NCBI RefSeq assembly: GCF_011075055.1
Contig: NC_058143.1
Location: forward strand, 13,159,057-13,223,056
Length of the DNA: 64,000 bases
Origin: Mangifera indica
Taxonomy: Eukaryota; Streptophyta; Magnoliopsida; Sapindales; Anacardiaceae
Direction of reading: 5' to 3'
Under the pieces are notes generated by a model. That model saw only the letters and a list, made by a program, of their open reading frames with translations, was not told the origin of the DNA and searched no databases. Below, piece by piece: positions 45,356 through 57,622 of the stretch. The position numbers and the translations under genes were made by a program. How positions within the stretch are numbered: the first letter of the stretch is position 1; every line of letters starts with the position of its first letter.

Positions 45356-46226
45356 TTATTAATTAAATACCAGTTATATTATTGAGAGGATCTGGTGCAG
45401 TAAAATAGGTCCTCTTATCCACCCACAAGATCTTCAGCTAATCTCAGACATGTCTTGAAAAGGAATCATCAGCAGAAGCTATGGCTGTCTCACTAGTCAT
45501 GATTATATTTTTGCTTGGTACGATAGGTCTGTTCATATGCCTCACACACCGGATAGGCAATGCATTAACATAGCCGAAACCTAGAAGAGCATTCAAATTC
45601 AATCTCTCAACTCCCTTTGAACTTCATTGAAGAATAAGTTTTTGATGAATAGAAACAGAGTATGAAAATCTCCAAATTGGTATTCACATTCGGTAGTGAA
45701 CCTTCACTTAATTATCGGATATGAACATGATATCCAGTGTTTTAGTAACCAACAACAGCATTTAGTACCCTTCAATTGCACCAGCAGTAGACAATGCAAA
45801 ATTAACAAAAAGCTAAAAGTTTGAACTACCAGGTTCATACCCAAATAAGTTTCTGTTGGTCACTGTGTACACAAAGTGAAATTATAGAGCATAATGACTC
45901 GTGCTAAAACACAAATATGTGAAGCTTGCATGCAGTGTATTTACGGTTGAATGCAGGGAACAATGTATGCAGTGTATTTGGGGTTGAATGCAGGAAACAA
46001 TTTGTTAAAAGATCATAAAAAAGCTCGAGTAAAACAACAAATTAAAGTACCTTCCAGTATAGCTCTCGTTAACATAACAAGTCTCATTCTTATCATAGGC
46101 TTTGTTCATTTCATAAGGGAAAAGGGGGGAAAATGAGTATCTCCAACATGAAAAGTAAATGTGCCCACTCAATTCATTTTGTAACAACATTTAAAAAAAT
46201 GTTAAAACAAAGCAAATTATAAGTTT

Positions 46227-47656
46227 CTACTTGATGTACTGAGAAAGCCACTTGAATCCATCCCCATAACCCATTTTGCGGACAATGCTACACATGAATA
46301 CCTCAAGGGGTCGAACACTTGAGTCACTCAAATTGACCTTACCCTTGCCAGTGGTGAAGTTGGTCAGGCCAAGGTGATATCGCAACTCATCTTCAGATGC
46401 AGCATATGGAATATCAATCTTATTTCCCAAAACAAGGAATGGAACATTTGCCAAGGCCTCATCAGAGAGAAGAGCATCAAGCTCCGCTTTCGACTCAGCA
46501 AACCTCTCCTTGTCATATGCATCTACCAGGTAGACGACTGCATCCACCTTCAGAGAAAAATGTCTAACATTAGTTGTACATTACACCTACCAAGCTTTCC
46601 ATAGAATCATATCAGCTAAAAAGAAAAATTTTTATCGTGTGTGTGTGTACACACACACATACTTGCAACTTTCGTAATACATAACTAGTTGCTAGGAAGA
46701 CTGCATCAAATTACTGATCACAAGAAAGAAAATTCTAAAGCCAAAAAAGGAAGGCATAATAGACAATCTAAAAATGGAAATTGCCACATGCTTCTCCTCC
46801 AATTCATGATATCTTCATAAACCAGAATAAAATGGCATGGTAAAAGTACATATATCGTCAGGAACTATTAGTAAACCTTTTACAGCATACACAGGTGCTA
46901 TCAGCGAACTCCCATTATTATTTACTCTTTGCATCCCGTGAATCAGAATAATAGCAGATATTATTTTCTGGGATAATGGGGACATCATATTCTCACACAA
47001 TTTAGACGAAAAAAAACCATTTCCTAAAACAGTTTTCAATTAAACAATTTCAATTCTCAAAACACACATCCATTTCCAGTTACAGAAAAAAATGCACAAG
47101 ATGAGGTTCTTGACACAATTCAGAATTCCCACTCTCAAAGCACAAATAAACATTCCTCAGTTATGCCACCAATAAGCAGTTACATGTTATAAGAAAAGAA
47201 GTTCATTTCGTCTTCGTTCCCTTGATTTTAATACTGGTACTCTAGCATTTCACAACTTATAATAGCTAAGTAGATAACAAAAGATTAAGAAAATGAACCT
47301 TGGCATAGTAATCTTTCCAAACTCTACGAGCAATCTGATGACCTCCTAAATCAAAAGCCTTAAACTTGATTTTCCCAATACTTAACTCCTCTGATGTTGG
47401 GTGCTGAGTTGGCTGATGCTGAACTAATCTCTGATTCATCACCAAAGTAGCAAAAACTAAATAATTTATTAGCATTCAAACAGATTAAAAAATAAAAACA
47501 ACAATGAAGGAAGAAAAAAAATTAAACCTCGTCTTTCAACATCTGAAGCAGCGTCGTTTTACCGGCATTATCGAGGCCAAGAAACAAGATCTTGGCCTCT
47601 TTCTGCCACAGCCCAAGAGAAGCAAGAATCCCATAAAACCAATCAAACAAAAACAT
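46227..47656 (-). CDS. SAR1: SAR1 small GTPase (COPII vesicle budding)
   Basis: Three minus-strand exons (47656-47528, 47430-47299, 46547-46227) join in frame to 193 residues, the standard SAR1 length. The N-terminal amphipathic stretch [17 protein letters not shown] inserts in the ER membrane. GTPase motifs are complete: [10 protein letters not shown] (P-loop), the Thr in HPTSEEL (switch I), DLGGH (switch II) and NKID (base recognition). The C-terminus is [17 protein letters not shown]1-GTP recruits SEC23/SEC24 and starts COPII coat assembly at ER exit sites. Intron 2, between 47298 and 46548, holds a GTGTGT/ACACAC palindrome. No defect is seen. Its neighbours include the PPR and calreticulin genes, as at Arabidopsis At1g09180-At1g09210. 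Confidence 0.96.
46637..46660. repeat. (GT)/(AC) palindrome in SAR1 intron 2
   Basis: cgtgtgtgtgtgt is followed directly by acacacacacat. The two halves can pair as a hairpin. No function can be assigned. Confidence 0.85.
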
Positions 47657-48159
47657 GGGTTCTTTAAGATGAACGGTGAATCACCCGAAAGGCTAAAAAC
47701 TGGAGAGGACCCAAATGAGACTTCGGGGGAATTTCAAATGAGAAAAATAAGTAAAATCAGCAAAAACCTAACCCTAACTTGCACGTGTATCGTACTTCGG
47801 ATAAGGTGGCAAGTGTTAACTGGCTGACCTGAGTGTGCTGTTGGACAAATTAGAATTTGGTATTTGGCAGTAGTTGGAGTAATTGGGTGAGTTACAGCCG
47901 TTGATGGAGACTTTTTGCGGCTGTGATGTGTTTTAATAAATTAGTTTTTTTTGGAAATGGAGTGTAATTTGTTGGCTTTTTGTGATAGGGTAATTAGTAT
48001 TTCCGGTTTGATTTAACTTTTAAACCGGTTTAGTTTCAATTTTGAGTTTCTTCCAACTGAAAATTCGGTTTGATTCAAAATATTGTCTAACCAATTTTGA
48101 ATACACCTAATTGGGTTGTCACACATATCTATATAAAACATGGACGTATGAGTAATGAA

Positions 48160-48325
48160 TCAATCAGTATACAAATTAATAAAATTATGTATACAAATAA
48201 TAACATATTATTATATGATTACGAATTGTTTTATTTTTAATTTAAAATTATTATTCAATAATAATATATTATTATTTATGTACAAATTATAGATATTATT
48301 CGTATATATAACACTGCTCTAAACA
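48160..48325. repeat. AT palindromic MITE family, copy 10
   Basis: Left arm aataaaattatgtatacaaa, centre ttatatgattacgaattgtt, right arm ttatgtacaaattatagata. Confidence 0.6.
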
Positions 48326-48794
48326 GATGATGTGGGTATATGCTCTACCAACTATCCGACAATAAAGCAATTGTGTTGCATAAGCTTTATAAAGAACATG
48401 TGAAATTGTTGTTATGCCAATTAATATGGCTAGGGAAATTTGTTTGGAGTAAAAACAAAAACAGTTTAATTCCAATTTCTATTAATTAATTACTTAATTA
48501 CTTAATTAAGTTGATATTAACACAAATGACACTCAAGGTATATGGTGATGAATCTTCAACAAAGCTTTTTTTTTTTTTTAATTTGGTTATAAATTCTCTT
48601 TTTCTTTTTGCAAACAATTAATTACTAATTTGAATGAATAATCTAATAATGGTTTGATCTTTACGTGTATCAACTACAAGTGGGAGAAAGAAGCACAATT
48701 CCCTCCTCACTTTCTCGAGGGATTGGAATCTTAGGTTACAAATACAAGATTACTTATAAGATGATAGATTCGTTGAAGTTATCTTCATATTATA

Positions 48795-48962
48795 TTATCA
48801 ATAAAATTATGTGTATATACTTTTGAATATACAGATAATGTGTCATTATGTAATTCAGTGACTTTGAATCAAAAATAAAATAATACTTAATCGTATGATA
48901 ATATATAATTTATATATTTAATTGTATACATAAAAATTGTGTATGTATAACGTTATTGTTAT
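48795..48962. repeat. AT palindromic MITE family, copy 11
   Basis: The ends caataaaattatgtgtatat and gtgtatgtataacgttattg mirror each other. Left flank attatattat and right flank ttatattata look alike but do not fix a target duplication. Confidence 0.7.
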
Positions 48963-49140
48963 ATTATATTACCAAAGGACAAAGTCCCAAGCCTAGAGGG
49001 CCATCTTGATCTTATCCCAAGTATAAATAAACAATTCAGTGAGAACCCACATCTAGAAAATCAAAGGCAAAACATGTATGGCCCCTGGTTTTTTCTTCAA
49101 ATATAAAAATGAAAACCACCAAACCCACAATTTGCCAAGC

Positions 49141-49148
49141 TATAAATA
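49141..49148 (+). promoter_or_regulatory. TATA box of the universal stress protein gene
   Basis: TATAAATA stands 113 bp before the ATG at 49254. A start site near 49170 would give a leader of about 80 bases. Confidence 0.6.
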
Positions 49149-49253
49149 CCCCACCTTTCCTTCACACTCTCAATTTCATCACTCAAAATCACAAGTTATC
49201 TATAATTCTGTTTCAGCCACTATCAGCCATCCGATCAAACTACTTTTTGGTTA

Positions 49254-50339
49254 ATGACGGACATGATAGCAAAAGAGCGAAGGATCCTTGTGGCAGTTGA
49301 TGAAGGTGAGGAGAGCTTGTATGCTTTGACGTGGTGTCTCAATAACGTAATTACTCAGAATTCCAAAGATACCCTTATACTCCTCTATGCCAAGCCTCCA
49401 AGATATGTTTATACTGCGCTCGATGGCACGGGTAAGTGTTGGAAGAGATTTCGTTTACTACTTAAGGGTGTTTTTATAATTTTGATTGCGTTTCAGGGTA
49501 TTTGTTTTCGTCTGATATCATGACCACCATGGAGAAGTACAATAATGACGTGGCTGATCGTGTGATAGAGAAGGCCCATAATATATGTAAAGAACAGAAC
49601 ACTGATGTGAGTAATTTATTTTCTCATTAAGGTTATATTTGTGATTTCAACAAATCAGAAAAATTGATTTGCCAAAATTGCCCTTGGGATAGGTTAAGGT
49701 GGAGACGAGAGTAGAGAATGGAGATCCCAGAAACGTTATATGTCAGATGGTAGAGAAATTACGCATTGATGTGTTGGTGATGGGAAATCATGGCCACCGT
49801 TGGATCAAGAGGTGGGCCCCACTTCAACACGCTAATATTCATATATACATATAATTTTTTTTTCAATAAAATTATATATATTTATATTTGATACACAATT
49901 TATATACACAGATAAAATATTATCATATGATTGAATGTTTTTTTATCATATGATAATACATATTTTAAAATTATCTAATTATATAATGATATATCACTGT
50001 ATAGATAAATTATATACAAAAAATAAATATACATAACATTACTCTTTCTCTTTACATATAATTTCTTGTCTCATTTAGTAGACTAGAGATTTCGTGGTCG
50101 AGGTAAAAGGAAGATAAGTGATAAATTTTTTAAACATGGGCATTATTTTTTGCCTCAAATCAAGCATAAATTCTGTCTTTTATTTTATTTATTTTTTTTC
50201 CCTTTAAATATTCTGAATTACTTTTTATGTTGATATTATAATTGAAAACAGGGCTTTCTTCGGAAGTGTGAGCCATCACTGTGCACAGAATGTGAAGTGC
50301 CCTGTCTTGATTGTAAAGAAGCCCAAGTCCACCAAATAA
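49254..50339 (+). CDS. Universal stress protein A-like (ATP-binding type)
   Basis: Four exons (49254-49431, 49497-49606, 49693-49811, 50252-50339) encode 164 residues. The start is MTDMIAKERRILVAVDEGEE, with the first beta strand RILVAVD and the Asp used in nucleotide binding. LILLYAKPP and DVLVMGNHG follow. The ATP-binding signature G-2X-G-9X-G-S is complete in GNHGHRWIKRAFFGS, split by the last intron, and the protein closes with CPVLIVKKPK. Plant USPs of this small single-domain type are soluble dimers linked to hypoxia, drought and oxidative stress. The specific role here is unknown. Intron 3 carries an AT palindromic MITE (copy 12), which makes it much longer than the other introns. Confidence 0.92.
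49862..50045. repeat. AT palindromic MITE family, copy 12 (in USP intron 3)
   Basis: Left end caataaaattatatatattt, repeated centre tatcatatgattgaatgttt and atcatatgataatacat, right end aaataaatatacataacatt. It supplies nearly half of the intron. Confidence 0.65.
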
Positions 50340-51144
50340 TCTGTTTCTCTTTTACTCATTTAGTAGTACCAGTAGTGTAAATATGAATGTGTTAAAAAAA
50401 AAAAAGAAAAAAACTATATGGTGTATGTAAATCTTTGTAAATAGAGAATGAGACATGTGACTTGGTGTTTTTGTTTGTTTAATCGGGGAACTTGTCCGGA
50501 TTGGTTGGATGAGTTTTTGAAGCATGATAAATGTCCATGAAGCGATACTATATATGAGTATTGTAAAGGTCCGATTGGACCATGGGCGAACCGTTGGTTC
50601 GCATCTAGACCACAGTCTAACCTAGTTTAGGTGGTTCTTGGTTCAAGTTTTTATATAAAGTAAACTCTTTATTTTTTTCCTTTCTTCCACGCTATGCACA
50701 CAGAAGCAGCATTGTAGATCGACGACTTTCTTCAACTTCACAAATTTAAAGCACTATTGATTTATCTTATATTGATGATGGTTTGAGGACGTGTGTTGAC
50801 AATGATGCCGCTGCCACTACCAATGGATATTGGTTTCATCACAGACTCATACGACAACGGTATTCATGGCTATATTTGTAGCCATTCACGATGACTTCTT
50901 ATACTCAAATAGTGGTTGACGACAACAAATTCCTATTGTTATTGGAACCAACGATTGTACTTCAATGACAACGACAACAAGCTAGTCGTTTGTAAGGTTT
51001 TGTAATCTTTTTGTTTAAATTTTGAAGTTTGATGTTCAAACTTTGTTTAAATTTTGAAATTCAAACTTTGAAGGCATACTAATACTGATACAGTACATAA
51101 TGAGATGAGCACAATGTTTTTTAAATTTTTTTCTATTAATAATT
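50340..51144. other. USP 3' UTR and unassigned repeat-like DNA
   Basis: From about 50565 (ggtccgattggaccatgggc, gaaccgttggttcg) the text resembles the end of a transposon. Mirrored-looking text (gttcaaccagttcgacgaaa) recurs near 51430. A composite element of about 950 bp is possible but was not proved. No gene is seen. Confidence 0.3.
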
Positions 51145-51322
51145 GACCAATACTATGTGTACCCAGTTTAGATACACAAATATATACACACTCATATGTG
51201 TCATCATATGATTAGTTATTGTTTTATTCTTAATTCAAAATCATCCAATCATATGATGACACATATAAATGTGTACACATTTGTGTACCCAAAGTAGGTA
51301 CACATAATTTTATTGTTAATAA
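51145..51322. repeat. AT palindromic MITE family, copy 13 (best copy)
   Basis: The arms tatgtgtacccagtttagat and tacccaaagtaggtacacat mirror each other. So do the inner blocks gtgtcatcatatgattag and ccaatcatatgatgacac. The whole unit is close to one 170-bp hairpin. Confidence 0.85.
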
Positions 51323-52683
51323 TTTGATCAAATGGTGCACATCAATTCAACGTTGTCATATTTTAAAATTTAACTCAATAGGTTTTTTCAGAATTTTACA
51401 TAAAATTAGAATTCTGATCAAACCTGCTAGTTCAACCAGTTCGACGAAACCAATACTCAAAACAGTTTTTATCCCGATCCAGTTCTAAAAACTTTAACGA
51501 AAACATCTATTTTCATGTATAATTCTAAAGTTGAGTATAAAATTAGATAATAGATAAGTATGGTTCAAAATTTTAATTTAAAAATTATCACACTAGAGTC
51601 AGTTTAACGCAATATAAGAGCCAAACGGCATAGATAATAGTAAATAATTGTACGTTGTGATTTATCAGTAAGCAAGAATCTTTTCTTTGTAAATAATTTT
51701 TTTTTAGCTGATCAGATCATCTCAAAATAACTGGTTAGAGAAGAATCTTTTATTTGTAAATAATTGATCAAAATATGGGAATTCCAAAGTATTTTTTATG
51801 AGAATATATGCCAAAATTGAAAAAAAAAAAAAAGGAAGAAACTTAAATTGGATACAATTCGGTACTTTTAATTTTCCAATTTTAAATTGCTGTTATTATG
51901 TTGACATAAGAAAAAATTTGATGCAGAAATTCAAAATTCTGAGTTGTATTTAAATGTTTAAAAATAAATTTTCAAATTACAAATTAAGAGGAAGGGGTAA
52001 AGACAGGTTATATCAAACTATATTAAATTTGAATTAAGTTTGTTTAAACTCGGTTTAAATGAACTTGAAATGAGTTTAGTTCAAGCAAGCTTGAGTTTGC
52101 GCTTTAGAGGTGTTCGGCTTATTAAACTCCTGAGATTGAAAAATTCAATATAAATTGATATTATTTTGATCAATTTGTATTAAAACGACGTTATTTTAGT
52201 ATCGAAAACCAACTTAAAGTTTGATTTGAGCTCGAGTTTTTAAACTGAACTCGAGCTTGACTCTTTTATAACTAATCTAGTTTGAACGCCTATGAAGGAA
52301 GCTCAATAAACTCAAGCTTAAGCTTAGGTTTGGTTTCTTACAAAACAAGACAAGGTTGAGCTTGGTTTGACCCAGATCCAGCCCTATGACAAACTGTTGT
52401 TCCCATTTCACACATTAATCAGTTCAAATTGTCAACATTAATTTTCAATAATCAAATCAAATGGTTCACCCCATAATTAATAGTGTTTCCTGTGAATCTT
52501 TCCCATTAAATTATCATACTTAAATCATTAATTCCCTGGTTTATTATAATTAGCCGGAAGTCAATTATAATTCTGTTTTGTATAAGATTTGAAAAGATTT
52601 TTATGCATGAATTTATCTCATTAAGTTTCAGCTTCTTGCCATTCTTGTAGTTGTTCATCTCGAAGCACAAGAATTATTAAGCC
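51323..52683. other. Intergenic, with a hAT-like Leu-Glu-word repeat
   Basis: No gene. At about 52000-52385 the sequence is rich in gctcgag/cttgagct words and ends gacccagatccagccctat, like the hAT-type element at 57046. The left end is too decayed to define. Confidence 0.4.
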
Positions 52684-55600
52684 ATGTTAAAGTTTGATCC
52701 ATTCAGGCACTGTCCAAAAATTGTTTTGAGACCTCTTGGTTTTGTCATTCTTCTTGTAATTCTTTTCAATATATTGAGTTTTTTTTTTTTTTTAATTGTA
52801 ATTCACATGTCGTGTGCTTTTTTGAACACTTTCATGGCTGCAGGGGATTTGTGGGGTGTTAACATTGGAGTTGTTGTTGATCACAAAGCAAACTGCTCAT
52901 GCTATTGCATCGGAAACTTATGGGTTGCGGAACAAATCCTTTTCTGAAATAGAAACAACTGCAAGATCGTTGTTTCCTCTGAATTCTTCTGCAATCAAGT
53001 TTTCAAGATCATTGAGTTCACTTATTGAAGGAAATAAGCTCTCATTTGATACCATTGTAGCTAAGGTTAGCCAAATGCATTACAAAATGTATGTGTAAAA
53101 GTGACTGTAAATTGAAACCTTCTGTGATTTGTTTGTGTTCAGGTTGCACCAGCATTGTTCACAGCACTTTCAACAATTCCGCAACTATCTCAGGCCTCTT
53201 TCATAGGAAGGGATGGTTTGTTGTTTTCATATTATGTTGATGGAGATCAAACTCTTGCAGTGTATTCGAATACTTCATTTTTGCCATCTTGGTATAATCA
53301 GCAGGTGAATCGCGACACTGGGGTGTTGTATGGCACTCCTGTTGTGTCAAAATCTATGTTTTCTGTGAATGCAATTGGTTTCAGGAGGCTCTAAATAACA
53401 CTATTGGGCACTCCTCATTAGCCACAGGATGGAACAATGCAGAAGATACATTGTTTTATAACACTGTCGCTATGGATGCTAGGGGTGTTATGAGCCTTGG
53501 TTTTCCGGCCAAAGTAGTGCTTGAGCGTTTTGCAGTGTTGGATTTTCATGGTGGGGATTTTCATTTGGCAACTACTGATGGGCAAGTGATTATGGAGACA
53601 AAACTTCAGGACATTCAAATGGTGATATATAACACCACAGTTTTGTTGCAAAAATTATTGCCCAATGGTGATCCTGCTAATACTATCGCCAATTTTTCAT
53701 GTACTTCTAATGATGAAAAATCGAAGTATTTTCATGAAAAGTTCACCAGAGACAATCATGTGTTCTTCTACTCCACCCTTGAGATTGTTTGAGTTCAATC
53801 TGTAAGTGAATTTGATCTACACAGTTCTGTATTCAAAGAGTGCAAATTTGTTTGACAAAATGCTTCACTGGTCAATCAGTCTATGCCATACTAGTTTCAG
53901 TCTTTCATCGACAAGGACTGGAGCCTAAAAAGTGAAACTATTTGCGAAATTTGCCCAGAAAAGTTTGTTCTATATCAGTTCCTTGTCATGCAAATGCAAT
54001 TTAATTCTATATGTTTGATTTAATTGTGATTTTTCAGGTGTATGTATTAGCTTATTCCAGGGGAGGAATGTTGAGCCTTGTCAGCAGAAACAACAAGCTA
54101 TCACTCTTTTATGTTGTGCTCATGCTAATAGCTGTGATCGTCTCTCTTAGCATCTTCATATTCTTAATTACAAAAGCAGCAAAAAGGGAGATGTTCGCGC
54201 TTCATTAGCTGCTATTACTGGCTTGGTGGAGCTTTGTCATGAAGATGCCAATCCACAGACTGAGTTAGCAGAAAATTTGGGACTTCCAAAGAATTGTTCA
54301 AAGGACCTACTAAGTCAATTTTTTCTCACCTATGTTCCTTCTTTCTTACAATATGGTTTTTCTATGATTCCCCCTTTTAATCATGGTGTTTTTACTTACC
54401 AAAGTTTCTTCTATCCATGAAATGGTTCAGATATATTTCCTGGAGATGAGTAAAATGGAAGCTGGAAAAATGGAACTTAAGGAAGAAGAATTCAATTTGG
54501 CTCAACTCCTTGAGGAAGTGGTTGATTTGTACTATCATGTTGGTATAAAGAAGGGTGTAGATATTGTGCTTGATCCATGTGATGGCTCTGTTCTTGGATT
54601 ATGCCTTGTAAAAGGTGATCGGGTAAAACTGACACAGATCTTATGCAACTTACTTAGCAATGCCATTAAATTTACCACCGATGGTCACGTCTCAGTCCGA
54701 GCAATGGCCAAGAAAAAGAGTTTCAAGCAAGAATCATTGCTTCGAATCGTAACATTGTCTTGAAGTGTCTATCAAAGTTATTTTTCAAGAACAAGGAAGG
54801 TTTGGATGACCTAAATGCACTTCATTCAGTTGAAGAAAATCCCAATCTAATGGTGTTTGAATTTGAGTTGGATGATACAGGCAAGGGAATTCCAAAAGAC
54901 AAGCAAAATTCTGTTTTTGAAGAATTCGTTCAAGTCAAGGAAACTGCTCTTGGACAAGAGGGCATCGGTTTAGGACTTGGTATCGTTCAGTCGATGGTAA
55001 GTAACTCAGATACTATTTTGTTTTAACAGACTGAAGGCATAATGAACTAATAATGTTGCATTTTAAAATTGTTGACATTGTCCTCTCGGTACATCTGATG
55101 AAAGAAGAAATAACAATTGTTGAGAAAGAGCCTGGTGAAAGAGGCACTTGCTTCAAGTTCAATATTCTCCTTACTTTATGCCAGCGTGAATCATATGACA
55201 CTATTGAAGAACATCTTAGAGCTCACAATGATTTGCCTCAATCTGGATTTCATCAACATCTTGCATCATTTTGGAGCCCTGCACCTAAACTAGAGGGATC
55301 TCACATCATACTGTTTATACCCGGTGAGGAACGAAGACAAGTCTTGAAGAGATACATTGAGACAAACCTAAACATCAGAGTAACAATTGTAAGGCAAGAA
55401 AAAATGCTTCATCAAGAGCTCAAGAAGATAAAGCGCAAGATAGATCCTTTTGCTTTAGGAAAACCTGAGTCACAAGTAATTGATATCTTGACCATCTCTG
55501 CATCTAGCAACTCTGATGCAGGAACAAGTGAAGGGGCTCAAGGCATTGTCCAAGAGGGAAGTGAAAATGTTTTGCCACACTATCAAAAGTCCCACTCGAA

Positions 55601-56576
55601 AATTTTCTTAAGCTTTACACTAGTAGTGATTGATTCTAGTGTTGGTTCTTTATCCGAATTGTTCAAAATCTTGTCCAACTTCATAAAAGAAATTTCTAGC
55701 TTTTCATACAAGTTTGTGTGGTTGGGTAATCCAATTATGCAGAATTCTCATTTAAGAGAACACCAAGAATACCAGTATGTTCATCCATGTGATCATGTCA
55801 TAAACAAGTCATTTCATGGTTCGCGTTTGATCGAAGCACTAAAGCTTCTACCCGAATTCAAGAGCACATCCCAGTACAGCTTCCAAAAGTTAAAGATGAG
55901 ATCAACATCTCAAGAAGTTCAGCATTCCCCAGATCCCAATCCTTGCAACAAAGCATTGAAGGGCTTGAGAACAGAGACAGGAACTTCCTCTTTGTCACAT
56001 TGGCCATCCATTGAGCGGACAGTTTTGCATAGTGATGAAAAAGGCAAAGAGAAGCCACTAAATGGGAAAAAAATTCTGATAGTTGAGGATGCTGCAGCAA
56101 TGATCAAATTGACAACTACTAGAATAAGTAAACTTGGAGCAAATGTTGAAGTATGCACAAATGGGCAGGAGGCATTTGATCAAGTTTGCAAGAATTTAAG
56201 TGATCTAAGAAAGGAAGGACATTCCAAGACTCTTCCCTATGATTATATCCTTATGGATTGTGAGGTAATCACCTCCAAACCTTATCTCAAAAAATGCTTA
56301 TTTTGCATACAGTAATAGAACAACATATAATTTGTCTCTGGTTCTTGACAGATGCCAGTAATTGATGGATTTGAAGCAACAAGACTGATAAGAAAGGAGG
56401 AAGAAGAATACAATGTGCATATTCCAATTATAGCATTAACAACACATGCAGTGGCTGAGGAAGAAAGCAAGATTGCTAATACGGGGATGGATTTTCATTT
56501 AGCTAAACCATTGCATGTAAAGGAGTTGTTAGATGCCATTCACTCTATGGATGAGAAATGGAAAATTCATGTGTAA
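52684..56576 (+). pseudogene. CKI1-like hybrid histidine kinase pseudogene
   Basis: The order is that of a CKI1-type receptor. A membrane start (LGFVILLVILFNIL) is followed by an extracellular sensor (VAPALFTALSTIPQLSQASF, ATGWNNAEDTLFYNTV), a second membrane helix near 54100-54180, kinase parts (MSKMEAGKMELKEEEFNLAQ, LTQILCNLLSNAIKFT, DDTGKGIP, GLGLGIVQSM) and a receiver (KILIVEDAAAMI, ILMDCE with the phospho-Asp, MPVIDGFEAT, LAKPL). CKI1 acts in the two-component pathway of female gametophyte and vascular tissue. The lesions are: a frame change near 52890; a one-base shift near 53378; GGA to TGA at 53790-53792; a junction near 54188 where helix 2 runs directly into DVRASLAAITG, losing about 40 residues with the phospho-accepting His; a frame change near 54733; and a splice acceptor lacking its A near 55089. 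The product cannot be a working kinase. The receiver exon pair (55090-56264, 56352-56576) is still open. Confidence 0.88.
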
Positions 56577-57037
56577 ATTGCAAGCTTATGTTTGATTTTG
56601 TACATTTGTGAATTTTCAGAATTTAATAAAAGCCAAATGTTGTTTTTGTTATCCGAGATTGGATTGAAGGAGTTGTTATGTTATCGTTTTTCCTTTGAAA
56701 TTATCTTATACTTCTAGGATTTGATCAAATTAATTATCTTACTAAAACACAAGGTAGTTTTTCATTAGAAATGATTAAATTAATATATGAACAATATTAC
56801 TTGTATACAGTTTTAAATATACAATTAGATATATAAATATTGTGTTATTATTTATTAGATATCAATCATATAATGATATAATTTTATTGATATGTATATA
56901 TATATTATGAAAAATGCATACATGTAAGGTATTTACTTAAAAACCCAAATACAAAAGAAGCCCACAAGCAAATGGTGAAAAAAAAAATTAATGATGAATG
57001 ATGATGATTACAAGATAAATAAAAGATTATTTTGTTC
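56577..57037. other. Intergenic
   Basis: It contains AT palindromic MITE copy 14 (about 56790-56925) and nothing else recognisable. Confidence 0.35.
56790..56925. repeat. AT palindromic MITE family, copy 14 (decayed)
   Basis: Recognisable parts are ttgtatacagttttaaatat, attagatatataaatattgt and atcatataatgatataattt. The right end is diverged. Confidence 0.45.
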
Positions 57038-57045
57038 TCTCTGAT

Positions 57046-57304
57046 TAGGGTTGGATTCGAGCCAAGTCGAGCTCGACTCGCAGCCAGCTCGGGCTCTGTT
57101 CGATTTATTTATGCTTGGCTCAAGTTCGACTCAAGCTCGATTCGAGCTCAACTCGGCTCGGCTCGGCTCATTTTTCATATCAAAACGATATCATTTTTAA
57201 TATATATAAATCAAAACGACGTCGTTTTGTATATAAAATTTTTAAAAAAATCTACCGAACCAACTCGAGCCAGCTCCAGCTGGCTCGGCTCGAGTCCAGC
57301 CCTA
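57046..57304. mobile_element. hAT-type MITE
   Basis: The inverted ends are tagggttggattcgagcc and ggctcgagtccagccctа-equivalent (ggctcgagtccagcccta). An exact 8-bp duplication, TCTCTGAT, flanks it (57038-57045 and 57305-57312), the hallmark of hAT elements. The 259-bp body is full of gctcgagc words and has a central aaaacgacgtcgtttt palindrome. It carries no gene. The open frames over it are accidental. Confidence 0.93.
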
Positions 57305-57312
57305 TCTCTGAT

Positions 57313-57613
57313 TGAGCTTTTAATCTTGGTTAATTGTATTTTACTATACTCTCTCCCTCTTTATAGATATTTTATTACAACTTTTATATACGAACCTAAC
57401 GGATAGATATTTGACACACGTATCTATTGGTCACATTTATATAATAAATTATACTTGGATTATACTAGGTCACTTTAGTTTATATTTGTATCCGCTATAT
57501 TCTATTAGAATAACAAATGAACAGAGTCCTAATTGATACAACTAAGTATATTTAACTTAATTCAGTACTTCTACGATCATGATAAATCTCTTTAAAAATT
57601 CATACTTTCTAAA
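57313..57613. other. Intergenic
   Basis: No feature is seen. Confidence 0.3.
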
Positions 57614-57622
57614 TTTAAATAG

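Larger units (their letters stand above)
44616..46226. other. Intergenic between tRNA-Ala and SAR1
   Basis: It holds three AT palindromic MITE copies (listed) and a short tandem duplication at about 45926-45995 (tgcagtgtatttacggttga twice, about 36 bp). A 30-codon hydrophobic frame at 45481 (MAVSLVMIIFLLGTIGLF) has no support as a gene. The SAR1 3' UTR lies just below 46227. Confidence 0.4.
47657..49140. other. SAR1 upstream region and intergenic
   Basis: The first few hundred bases should carry the SAR1 5' UTR and promoter. Two AT palindromic MITEs are listed separately. A cggtttgatttaacttttaa...gaaaattcggtttgattc repeat lies at 48000-48120. No gene is seen. Confidence 0.35.

Noticed and set aside
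45481..45573. 30-residue hydrophobic peptide (MAVSLVMIIFLLGTIGLF...)
   Set aside because: Too short, with no upstream signals or known relatives.
57032..57406. Open frame of 124 codons
   Set aside because: It runs through the hAT MITE and reads its gctcgag words as Arg/Ser/Ala-rich text.
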